Shown in pieces: positions 1-6,866 of a stretch of 8,492 nucleotides of DNA. Numbering within the stretch: position 1 is the first letter of the stretch; each line of letters opens with the position of its first letter. The position numbers and the translations under genes were made by a program. A model generated the notes under the pieces. It was not told where the DNA came from, did no database searches, and was given only the letters and a program-made list of their open reading frames with translations. The stretch is from JAWLGW01 sp964569055 (GTDB taxonomy: Bacteria; Planctomycetota; J058): positions 1 to 8,492 of the forward strand of contig CAZMSZ010000338.1 in NCBI GenBank assembly GCA_964569055.1, written 5' to 3'.

Positions 1-1778
1 GCGCTGCCGGGGGGCGCCTGGCCGCCGCCGGCGAAGCGGGCGCGCTCGAGCGCCTCCCAGTGGGTGACGACGCGAGTCACGAGCTCGGGCGGGACCACGC
101 GGGCGCGGAGCGCCTGCTCGAGCTCTTGCGGGGTGAGCGCGCCGCCAAGGCCGAGGCGGCCGGCGGCGTAGGCGCTGAAGGCGGCGCGGGCGGCGTCGAG
201 GTCGGCCTCGCCGGGAGCGAGCGCCGCGAGGGCCTGCTCCAGCGGAGTGGGCGGGCGCGCCAGGCGGCGGCGGAGCCAGGGGAGGGCCGCCAACACGACG
301 AGCGCGAGCGGCGGAGCCAGCGCGCCGAGCACGAGCAGCGGGTCGAGGCGAGCGGGCGGGGCGAACGTGGGGACCTCGTCGCCGAGCTCGAGGTAGTTGG
401 CGGGGACGCCGCCGCGGGCGGCGATCGGGCCGGGGCGGGCGGCCTCGCCCGTCGCGGTCGGGCTGGCGCCGCCGCCGAGCGCGTCGGCCGCGCCGACCGT
501 CTCGACCGCGCTCACCTCGAGCGGGATCGGCTGGCTCCAGGCCACGCGGTACGCGCGGGCCTCGGGGTCGTAGTAGGGGAGCGGCAAGGCGGGGATCGCG
601 CGGACGTCGGCGGAGCGCGGGCGGAACGTCTTGGTGAACACCTTGGCCCGGCCGTCTTCGCTCGGCTTGCCCGGGTCGGCGTCGGTCGCGATCTGGAAGC
701 CCTGCGTCAGCTCGGGGAGCTCGTGCCAGGGCGGGAGGACCACGTCCTCGAGCAGGCCCTCGCCGCGGACGGTGATCGTGACGTCGATCGGATCGAACGC
801 GTTGACCGTGGTCGCCTCCGCCTCGGCCTCGATCGTGAAGCGGCCCACCGCGCCGCTGAACCCGGCCGGGCGGCCCTCCTTGGGGAGCGGCTCGACCTCG
901 TAGCGCGCGGGCTCGCTCTCGAGCTTCAGCTCGCGCTTGCCCGCCACCTCGCGCACCCGGCCGAACAGGTCGCGCACGCGCCGGGTGCCCGAGACCACCT
1001 CCAGCTCGGCCTGGGCGGCGAGGTCGATCGGGCCGGGGCGGCGCGGCGTCAGCTCGAGCGCGAAGCTGAGCGCGTGCCAGCCGACCCCGTCGCGCTCGAC
1101 CAGGCCCGGCTGCACCAGCAAGGTCAGGTCGCGGCCCGCCGAGAGGCGCTGCGCGGGGCGGTCGGGATCGGCGGGGACAGGCTTGCGCGGCAGGTCGCCC
1201 TGGAGCGGCGCCAGGCTGAGCGCGCTCAGCCCGAACGTCCCGCTCCCCCCGCCCAGCGCCAGCTCGAACAGGTCGCCGCCGCCGCCCTCGGCGCGCGGCT
1301 CGGCGGTGAGGATCGTGTAGACCGCGCGGAACGGGTAACCGACCGGGCCGCCCGCCGGCGCCCGCACCTCCAGGCGCGCGCTCCCCGCCGGGGCGCGCTT
1401 CAGCACCCGCAAGGAGCCGCCGAGCGCCAGCTCGCGCCTCTTGCCCGAGCGGGTGGTCACCCGGACCGGGCCCAGGCGGTACTCGCCGGGGGCGGCCGGC
1501 GCGATCACCCACTGCACGCGCACCGCCTCGGTCCGGACCCCGTTCACGATCTGCGTGCGCCGCGCGCCGCCGCGCGGGCCGTCGACCGTCAGGCGCGGGT
1601 CCGCCTCGAGGTCGAGGCGGGTCACGTCCTCGTCCATGTTCACGAGGTCGATCGCGACCTCGATCGGCTCGCCCTCGAACGCCACCTCGGGGGCCGCCAC
1701 GGCCTCGAGCTCGAGGGCGTGCGCCTGAGTCGTCACGAGGAGCAGCGCCGCCGCGACGATCACGTGGCGCGCGCTCAC
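1..1778 (-). CDS. batD: BatD, oxygen-tolerance family protein, partial (3' end outside window)
   Basis: The frame from GTG 1778 stays open for 592 codons to the left edge and ends there without a stop. The product begins with a signal peptide (MSARHVIVAAALLLVTTQAHA, likely cleaved after residue 21). A large periplasmic region of beta domains follows (about 22-425), with the BatD hallmarks GFSGAVGRFTIEA (306-318), VRGEGLLEDVVLP (337-349) and YYDPEARAYRVAWSQPIPL (402-420). After a Gly/Ala/Pro linker there is one membrane span (about 480-500) with WLRRRLAR as the cytoplasmic stop, then a helical tail with LTPQELEQALRAR (548-560). The tail looks nearly complete, so probably only a few dozen residues are missing. 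The start overlaps the previous stop and has a good ribosome binding site (GGAGAAGGA, 1782-1790). BatD is thought to act with BatA and BatB in the envelope; its biochemical role is not known. It closes the visible operon. Confidence 0.92.
   Translation of the reverse strand, partial: MSARHVIVAAALLLVTTQAHALELEAVAAPEVAFEGEPIEVAIDLVNMDEDVTRLDLEADPRLTVDGPRGGARRTQIVNGVRTEAVRVQWVIAPAAPGEYRLGPVRVTTRSGKRRELALGGSLRVLKRAPAGSARLEVRAPAGGPVGYPFRAVYTILTAEPRAEGGGGDLFELALGGGSGTFGLSALSLAPLQGDLPRKPVPADPDRPAQRLSAGRDLTLLVQPGLVERDGVGWHALSFALELTPRRPGPIDLAAQAELEVVSGTRRVRDLFGRVREVAGKRELKLESEPARYEVEPLPKEGRPAGFSGAVGRFTIEAEAEATTVNAFDPIDVTITVRGEGLLEDVVLPPWHELPELTQGFQIATDADPGKPSEDGRAKVFTKTFRPRSADVRAIPALPLPYYDPEARAYRVAWSQPIPLEVSAVETVGAADALGGGASPTATGEAARPGPIAARGGVPANYLELGDEVPTFAPPARLDPLLVLGALAPPLALVVLAALPWLRRRLARPPTPLEQALAALAPGEADLDAARAAFSAYAAGRLGLGGALTPQELEQALRARVVPPELVTRVVTHWEALERARFAGGGQAPPGS
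1775..1778 (-). promoter_or_regulatory. GTGA start/stop overlap with RBS, batB-batC to batD
   Basis: The batD GTG overlaps the TGA that follows the EKDW terminus. GGAGAAGGA (1782-1790) gives a GGAG core 8 bases upstream, so this start has both coupling and a good ribosome binding site. Confidence 0.88.
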
Positions 1779-4678
1779 CAGTCCTTCTCCACGGCGCGCC
1801 CGCTCCCGCCCTGGAACAGGCGCGCCTCCTCCTCGCGGCGCTCGGCGTCCATTCGCTCCATCATGCGGCGCGCCTGCTGCGGATCCAGCCGCTGCGGGGC
1901 CTCGCCCTCCTCGGGCTGCTGCTTCTGCTGCTGATCCTGCCCTTGGGGCTGCGGCCGCTGCTGCTGCTGGCCGTCCTGCGGCTGCTGCTCGCCCTGGAGC
2001 GCGGCCAGCGCCTCGCGCAGCGCCTCGCGCGCGCGCCTCACCGCCGCGCTCCCTTCCTCGGCGAGCCGGCGGGCGAACGCCTCCTGCGCCGCCTGCGCCG
2101 CGTCGCGCGCNNNNNNNNNNNNNNNNNNNNNNNNNNNNNNNNNNNNNNNNNNNNNNNNNNNNNNNNNNNNNNNNNNNNNNNNNNNNNNNNNNNNNNNNNN
2201 NNNNNNNNNNTCGCGCGCGGCCTCGCGCTCGCCGGCCTCGAGCTGGCCGTGCGCCTCGGCCGCCGCCTCCTGGGCCTGCGCCCCCTTCTCGCGGATCGCG
2301 GCCGCCTGCTCCTCGGTGAGCGGGGGCGGCGCGCCCGGAGCGGCGGGAGCTCGTCCGCCGCCGGCCTGCACCGCCCCATACACGTGGCACAGGAGCGCGA
2401 CCTCGGCCTCCTCGGCCGGGAGCAGGGCCGGGTCGTCCAGGAGCGCCACGACCTCGCGCTGCTGCGCCACCAGCTCGGCGGTGAGCGCGGCCAGGTCGAG
2501 CGGGTGGAGCAGGAGCGCGCGCTGGAGGGCGGCGATCTGCTGTGTGGCGGGCGTAACCGCCGCCGCGGGGTCGAGGCCGCGGGCGGCGCCCTCCAGCCGG
2601 CGCGAGGCGGCGATCGCCTCGTCGAGCGCGGCCGCGGCGGCCTCGCGCCGCTGCGCCTCGCGCTCGGCCGCCTCCTTGGCGGCCGGATCCTCTCCCTGCG
2701 GGCCCGTGCTCGGCGGCCCCGGGCTCGGAGCAGGCTGCTTCAACCCGAACGCGAGCTGCTCGAGGAGCAGCCGGCGCGCCTCCTCCTGCTTGGCGACCTC
2801 GCGGCAGGGCACCCGCCGCCGGCGAGGAGGCGCCTCGGCGAGCGCCTGACAGAGGCGCCGCTCGCCGCGCAGCTCGCGCAGGGCCTCGAGCAGGAACTTG
2901 GCCGGGGGATCGAGGCTGGCCCGCCGCTCGGCCTCCTCGCGCTCGCGCGCCAGCTTGGCCAGCTCGGCCAGCGCTTGCCGGCGGCGGACCTTGGCCGCGC
3001 GCGCGCCCTGCTGCGAGGCTTCGTCGGCGGGGCGGATCCGCTCGTAGAACACCTCCGCCGCGCGCAGGGCGGCCGCCGCCTCGACCAGCCGCTTGGCGTG
3101 CGCCTCGAGCGGGTCGCCCTTCGCCTCGGCGCCGCTCGCGGCGGCGACCTCCTCCTCGGTCGGCTGCGTGCGGCGCCGCTCGCCGCGGTCGAAGTGGGCG
3201 CGCGCCAGGAGGGCCGTGGCCCGGCGCGCCAGCTCGCCCGTGCCCTGGACCGAGACCTGCTCCGCCAGCGCGATCGCCTGCTCCAGCTCGCCCAGCTCGT
3301 AGCGGGCCACGGCGGCGTCGTAGCGGCAGAGGAGCGCGGCGCGCCCCTCGCCCGGGGCCGTCTCCCACACCGCCGCAGCCGTGGCGCGATCGCCCCGCGC
3401 CCAGGCGCGCGCGCCGGCCTCGAACGGGTCTTCGCCGGGCGCGAGGGTGGTCTCGATCGGCGCGGCCTGCGCCTGCACGCCCGCAGGGGGCGAGGGCGAC
3501 GCGCCACCTCCCTGAGCGTGGGCCGGGGCGGGGGCGAGCGCGCAGGCGACGAGGGTCGCGGCCGCGGCGCCGCTCAGCACGCGTGCGCGGGTGCGCAGGC
3601 CGACCCCGCCCAGGGGGACGGCGCGGGAGAGGAGCAGCAGCAGCAGGCCGAGCAGCCCGAACGGCTGGTAGACCTCCGTCCAGGCCAGGACCTCCTCGTC
3701 GCGCACGCGCCCGTCCGCCTGCTCGATCGCGCGGCGATAGAAGTCCACCAGGTCGAAGTGCTGCGTGCCGACCGGCAGCAGCTTGCCGCGCCCGGCCGCG
3801 TTCACCACCTCGAGCAGGAGCGCGGGGTCGAACTTGCTGCGCACCGGCGCGCCGTCGTGCTCGAGGTAGCCCTCGCCGCCCGGGAGCGGGATCAGGGAGC
3901 CCTCGCGGCTGCCGAGCCCGACCGCGAACACGCCCACGCCCAGCTCGCGGGCCAGCCGCGCGGCGTGGACGGGGTAGGACTCGTGGTCCTCGCCGTCGGT
4001 GATCACCAGGACGTCCGAGTACGACTCGAGCGCGGCGACCTTGGGCCGCGCCCCGCTCGGCGCCCCTGGCGCCTCCTCCTCGCCGTCCGGCTCCTTGGCG
4101 CCGCCGCGCGCGGCGAGGTCGTGGCCGAGGAGGTCGCTGAGCGCCTTGCGGATCGCGTCGCCAATGTGCGTGCCGCCCTGCGGGACGCTGCTCGGCGCGA
4201 CGTCGCGCAGGGCCGACTTGAAGTAGGACGTGTTCGAGGTCAGCGGGCAGCGGACCACCGCGTCGCCCGCGAACAGGATCAGCCCGATCCGGGCGCCGCC
4301 CAGCGAGTCGGCCAGGCGCGCCAGCTCGAGCTTGGCGTGCTCGAGGCGGTTGGGCCTGAGGTCGTTCGCCAGCATGGAGCGGCTGACGTCGAGGCACACC
4401 GCCAGGTCGCGCCCCTTGCGCCGCACGCGCTGCGGCTCGGGGTTGGCGCGGGGCTGGAGCGCCGCGAACAGGAGCGCCAGCAGGCCGGCGGCGAACAGCC
4501 CCAGGCGGAGCGCGCGGCGGCGGGCCACGCGCGCGCCCGCCTCGGCCTCGACCCCGAACGCGGCCAGCGCCGCGCGCCGCCGGCGCGCGGCGTGGACGCC
4601 GAGCGCGAGCAGGAGCAGCACGACCCACACCAGGTGCACCCGCGCGTCGAGGGCGGCCAGCTCGAACCGCTCGATCAC
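1775..4678 (-). CDS. batB-batC: BatB-BatC fusion: membrane VWA protein joined to TPR/coiled-coil scaffold
   Basis: One frame of 967 codons (34 of them in the N gap) encodes two proteins that are usually separate. Residues 1-366 are BatB: membrane spans at about 15-30 and 57-74, and a VWA domain at about 88-320 with an intact MIDAS (DVSRS, D97/S99/S101; T170; D228 in ITDGED). A C-terminal span follows at about 336-356. After the basic loop RTRAR comes a signal-peptide-like segment (367-388, ending APAHA). Next are TPR-like helices at about 416-502 (YDAAVARYELGELEQAIALA), long Ala/Glu/Arg-rich helices to about 895 and a Gln-rich stretch (895-922). The C-terminus ARRMMERMDAERREEEARLF...EKDW matches the BatC terminus I know from other phyla. 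The expected topology puts both the VWA and TPR parts in the periplasm. The GTG start at 4678 has GGAGGG 4 bases upstream and overlaps the batA stop. A longer open frame running upstream to 5782 is batA read out of frame. Confidence 0.9.
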   Translation of the reverse strand: MIERFELAALDARVHLVWVVLLLLALGVHAARRRRAALAAFGVEAEAGARVARRRALRLGLFAAGLLALLFAALQPRANPEPQRVRRKGRDLAVCLDVSRSMLANDLRPNRLEHAKLELARLADSLGGARIGLILFAGDAVVRCPLTSNTSYFKSALRDVAPSSVPQGGTHIGDAIRKALSDLLGHDLAARGGAKEPDGEEEAPGAPSGARPKVAALESYSDVLVITDGEDHESYPVHAARLARELGVGVFAVGLGSREGSLIPLPGGEGYLEHDGAPVRSKFDPALLLEVVNAAGRGKLLPVGTQHFDLVDFYRRAIEQADGRVRDEEVLAWTEVYQPFGLLGLLLLLLSRAVPLGGVGLRTRARVLSGAAAATLVACALAPAPAHAQGGGASPSPPAGVQAQAAPIETTLAPGEDPFEAGARAWARGDRATAAAVWETAPGEGRAALLCRYDAAVARYELGELEQAIALAEQVSVQGTGELARRATALLARAHFDRGERRRTQPTEEEVAAASGAEAKGDPLEAHAKRLVEAAAALRAAEVFYERIRPADEASQQGARAAKVRRRQALAELAKLAREREEAERRASLDPPAKFLLEALRELRGERRLCQALAEAPPRRRRVPCREVAKQEEARRLLLEQLAFGLKQPAPSPGPPSTGPQGEDPAAKEAAEREAQRREAAAAALDEAIAASRRLEGAARGLDPAAAVTPATQQIAALQRALLLHPLDLAALTAELVAQQREVVALLDDPALLPAEEAEVALLCHVYGAVQAGGGRAPAAPGAPPPLTEEQAAAIREKGAQAQEAAAEAHGQLEAGEREAARXXXXXXXXXXXXXXXXXXXXXXXXXXXXXXXXXXARDAAQAAQEAFARRLAEEGSAAVRRAREALREALAALQGEQQPQDGQQQQRPQPQGQDQQQKQQPEEGEAPQRLDPQQARRMMERMDAERREEEARLFQGGSGRAVEKDW
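1913..1996 (-). repeat. Gln-rich low-complexity tract (CAG-rich) in BatC part
   Basis: About 28 codons encode a Gln/Pro/Gly/Asp-rich stretch (fusion residues 895-922, for example GQQQQRPQPQGQDQQQKQQP), mostly with CAG codons. It separates the helical scaffold from the conserved C-terminal helix. Such flexible low-complexity linkers near the end are common in BatC-like TPR proteins. Confidence 0.8.
2111..2210. other. Assembly gap, exactly 100 N
   Basis: The run of 100 N lies inside the BatC part of the fusion gene. A round 100 is a common scaffold placeholder, so the true length is uncertain. Both sides stay in one frame across it. The same 8-mer tcgcgcgc borders it on the left (2103-2110) and the right (2211-2218). 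Confidence 0.98.
3578..3580 (-). other. In-frame GTG at the BatB/BatC joint (possible relic or internal start)
   Basis: Codon 367 of the fusion is a GTG immediately before a signal-peptide-like stretch (LSGAAAATLVACALAPAPAHA). It could be the former start of a separate batC. The 18 bases upstream read CTGCGCACCCGCGCACGC and hold no Shine-Dalgarno, and no stop codon precedes it, so active use as a start is only weakly supported. Confidence 0.3.
4675..4678 (-). promoter_or_regulatory. GTGA start/stop overlap with strong RBS, batA to batB-batC
   Basis: The batB GTG overlaps the batA TGA. GGAGGG (4683-4688) lies 4 bases upstream of the GTG, the closest match to a classical Shine-Dalgarno core in the window. 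It fixes the BatB start here rather than further upstream in the same open frame. Confidence 0.9.
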
Positions 4679-5805
4679 GGGGCCCTCCGCAGCCAGCTCT
4701 CCTCGAGCAGGCCGCTCAGGAGGAGCAGCCCCACCCCGGCCAGGAGCGGCCAGGCGAACAGCTCGCGGTAGCTGGTGTACTCGATCGCGCCGAGGTCGAC
4801 CCGCTCCAGCGCGTCGATCTCCTGGTAGATCGCCTGGAGGGCGTCGCCGTCGGGGGCGAAGAAGGCGCGCCCGCCGGTGCGCTCGGCGATCGCGCGCGGC
4901 TCGGCCATCAGCTCGTCCACCTCGGCGTCGGAGAGGTGGTGCGTGACGCGGCGGCCGAACAGCGTCTCGCGCTGGATGTCGCGCGGCATGAGCAGCACGT
5001 AGTAGACACGGACCCCGTTCTCGGCCGCGGTGGCCGCGGCCTCGAGCGGCGCGCGGCCGGCGTTGCTCTGCCCGTCGGTGAGGAGGACCAGCGCCTTGCC
5101 GTGGATCCGGTAGCCCGCCCCGCCGTCGCCCACGTCCTGGGCCTGGCCGCGGCGCACGTCGTCCTCGGCCGCGATCAGGGTCAGCACGCCGCGCAGCAGC
5201 GCGTCGCCCACCGCGGTGGCCGAGAGCGGGTTCTCGGCGGCCGCCTGGCGCGGGTCGCGGGTCGGGACGCGCTCGCGCGTGATGAACGGCGGGACCGTGC
5301 GCAGGTTGGCGACCGCGGTCAGGAGCGGCTCGTAGCGGCCGACGAGCGGGCAGGCCTCCTCGGGGAAGCGGGCGAAGGTGACGAGCCCGATCAGGTCGGT
5401 CTTGCGCCCGGGCAGCCCCTCGCCGCCGCGCACGAACCGGCGGAAGATCTCCTTGACCAGCTCGATCCGCGAGACGGTGCGCTCGCCCCAGGGCATGGGC
5501 TCCTCCATGGAGCCCGAGCGGTCGAGCACGAGCGAGATCGCGATCCCCTCCTGGCGCACCACGCTCTGCGCCTCGCCGCGCCGCGGGCGCGCCACGGCGA
5601 GCACGACCAGGAGCACGCCGGCGGCGAACAGGACGCCGGGCAGGCTCAGGAGGCGCACCCGCAAGGTGCGTCGCCGCGGCACGGCGGCCAGGGTGGGGAA
5701 CGCGAGCGCGGGCCCGCTCGCGCGGCGCCGGCGGCGCCAGGCGAGCAGCAGCGCGAACGGCAGCGCGCACAGCAGCAGCCACGGGTCGTGGAGCTCGAAG
5801 CTCAC
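4675..5805 (-). CDS. batA: BatA, membrane-anchored VWA protein
   Basis: This 376-residue protein has the standard BatA layout. The N-terminus reads MSFELHDPWLLLCALPFALL, with membrane span 1 at about 8-23 followed by RRRRR. A second span lies at about 53-72, a periplasmic VWA domain at about 88-330, and a C-terminal span at about 350-367. The MIDAS is intact: DRSGS (D95, S97, S99), T197 in SATAVGDAL and D244 in LLTDGQSN. In known Bat operons BatA and BatB are inner-membrane VWA proteins linked to oxygen or stress tolerance and thought to act with the MoxR ATPase. Two stretches look longer than in typical BatA: about 172-195 before the MIDAS threonine and about 215-234 before the TDG strand. 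The GTG start at 5805 overlaps the previous stop, and a run of seven G lies 4 bases upstream, an imperfect ribosome binding site. The stop overlaps the batB start. Confidence 0.94.
   Translation of the reverse strand: MSFELHDPWLLLCALPFALLLAWRRRRRASGPALAFPTLAAVPRRRTLRVRLLSLPGVLFAAGVLLVVLAVARPRRGEAQSVVRQEGIAISLVLDRSGSMEEPMPWGERTVSRIELVKEIFRRFVRGGEGLPGRKTDLIGLVTFARFPEEACPLVGRYEPLLTAVANLRTVPPFITRERVPTRDPRQAAAENPLSATAVGDALLRGVLTLIAAEDDVRRGQAQDVGDGGAGYRIHGKALVLLTDGQSNAGRAPLEAAATAAENGVRVYYVLLMPRDIQRETLFGRRVTHHLSDAEVDELMAEPRAIAERTGGRAFFAPDGDALQAIYQEIDALERVDLGAIEYTSYRELFAWPLLAGVGLLLLSGLLEESWLRRAP
5802..5805 (-). promoter_or_regulatory. GTGA start/stop overlap, BatD-like gene to batA
   Basis: The batA GTG overlaps the TGA of the preceding gene. 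A run of seven G (5810-5816), 4 bases away, is the only purine tract that could pair with the 16S rRNA tail. It is also a homopolymer prone to sequencing error or slippage. Confidence 0.85.
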
Positions 5806-6866
5806 GCGGCCCCCCCGGCGCCCGCGGCGGGCAGCTCCCGGTCGAGGTCGTCGACGAGCGGCGGCGCGCCGCGCTCGCTGAAGCGGGCGGGGCTGGTGGC
5901 GTCGACGAAGGCGGCCACCGTGTCGCGCGCCTGGCGGGCCTCGGCCGGGTCGGGGCGCTCGCGCGCGAACTTGACCTGGTCGGCCAGGGTCAAGAACGCG
6001 CGCAGCGGGGCGCGGTGCCCCTCGAGCGCCGGGTCACGCTCGGCGGCGCGCAAGAACTCCTCGGTGGTCTGCTCGGGGGCGCGCACGCCGAACCGGCGCT
6101 CCACGTAGTCGCGCAAGAGCGCCGAGAACGTGACGAAGTAGCCCTCGATGTCGCCGCGCTCGAGCAGCCCGAGCCCGTCGAGGCGCGCGAGCGCCGCGCG
6201 CGCCACCACGTGGGGCGGAGGCGCGGGCAGGGCGCGCTCCCCGCGGGCGCGGCGGCGCGCGAGCAGCAGCCCGAGCGCCAGCGCGAGCGCGGCGGCGAGC
6301 GCGAGCGGCCAGCGCGCGGCGGGCGGGGCGTCGGGATCGGCCAGCAGCACCGTCGGCGGCGCGGGCGGGGTCAGGTCGAGGGACGCCGGCACCGCGGTCA
6401 CGTGGACCTCGATCGGCTCGGTGCGGAGCGGGCGCTCCTCCTCGAGCGGCTGGCCCTCCTTGCGGAAGAACGCCCAGCGCTCGGCCACGGCGCAGTCGCC
6501 CACCCGCTCGGGCTCGAGCGTCAGCCGCCGGCGCCGCACGGTCACGCCTCCCTCGTGGCGGGCCGGGAGGTCGCGCACGCGGGCCAGGCCGAGGCCGTCG
6601 AGGTCGCCCGGGAGGACGTCGGGCAGCTCGGCCTCGAAGCCGGGCTCGATCCGCAGCTCCTCCTCGAGCAGCAGGTCCTGCGTCAGGTCGAGCTCGGTCC
6701 GGTCGAGGCGGATCACGAGCTGCACCGGGCCGCCGGCGCCGAACGTGCGCTCGAGCGCCCAGGAGATCGCGGGCTCGGCCTCGCCCGGCGCGGCGGGCGC
6801 GGCGCTCGCGGCGAGCGCCGCCGCGAGGACCGAGAGCAGCGTGGCGGCCGGAGCGCGCGGGCTCAC
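5802..6866 (-). CDS. BatD-like / DUF4381-like membrane protein
   Basis: This 354-residue protein has a signal peptide (residues 1 to about 26, Ala-rich core ending near APAAPG). An extracytoplasmic domain of mainly beta character follows (about 30-165; LTQDLLLEEELRI and GVTVRRRRLTLEP). Next come a Pro-rich linker, one membrane span (about 186-203) with a positive RRRAR stop, and a cytoplasmic helical domain (about 218-325). The last contains YVERRFGVRAPEQTTEEFL (254-272) and a LADQVKFARERP stretch (294-305), both typical of the C-terminal part of DUF4381/BatD-like proteins in MoxR operons. The architecture matches a short BatD. The GTG at 6866 is chosen because it gives an immediate signal peptide and overlaps the DUF58 stop. 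No clear Shine-Dalgarno is seen upstream, only the CGG run, so it is probably translated by coupling. It lies between DUF58 and batA, the usual place for this small BatD-like gene. The exact family assignment is less certain than the architecture. Confidence 0.85.
   Translation of the reverse strand: MSPRAPAATLLSVLAAALAASAAPAAPGEAEPAISWALERTFGAGGPVQLVIRLDRTELDLTQDLLLEEELRIEPGFEAELPDVLPGDLDGLGLARVRDLPARHEGGVTVRRRRLTLEPERVGDCAVAERWAFFRKEGQPLEEERPLRTEPIEVHVTAVPASLDLTPPAPPTVLLADPDAPPAARWPLALAAALALALGLLLARRRARGERALPAPPPHVVARAALARLDGLGLLERGDIEGYFVTFSALLRDYVERRFGVRAPEQTTEEFLRAAERDPALEGHRAPLRAFLTLADQVKFARERPDPAEARQARDTVAAFVDATSPARFSERGAPPLVDDLDRELPAAGAGGAA
6863..6866 (-). promoter_or_regulatory. GTGA start/stop overlap, DUF58 to BatD-like gene
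   Basis: The GTG start of the BatD-like gene overlaps the DUF58 TGA. Upstream there is only a CGG-rich stretch ending CTGCAGCG, with no recognisable Shine-Dalgarno. This start probably depends on translation of the DUF58 gene. Confidence 0.85.

Noticed and set aside
60..1934. A 624-codon plus-strand open frame over the left part of the window.
   Set aside because: It is antisense to batD, whose translation has a signal peptide, BatD motifs and a membrane span. The plus-strand product is compositionally biased and domain-free.
2740..3507. A 255-codon minus-strand open frame within the BatC region in another frame.
   Set aside because: It overlaps the fusion gene entirely, is Arg/Ser/Pro-rich and shows no domain. 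It is a shadow frame.
1943..4771. A 942-codon plus-strand open frame antisense to the BatB-BatC fusion.
   Set aside because: It is an antisense shadow produced by the very high G+C content. Its product is an Arg/Leu/Ala/Gly-rich string with no recognisable domain, while the opposite strand encodes clear VWA and BatC motifs.
4679..5782. Upstream extension of the BatB-BatC frame to a start at 5782, giving a 1335-residue protein.
   Set aside because: The extra 368 residues are batA read in another frame and are Arg/Ala/Pro-rich without motifs. The GTG at 4678 has a strong ribosome binding site, overlaps the batA stop and begins a normal BatB N-terminus.
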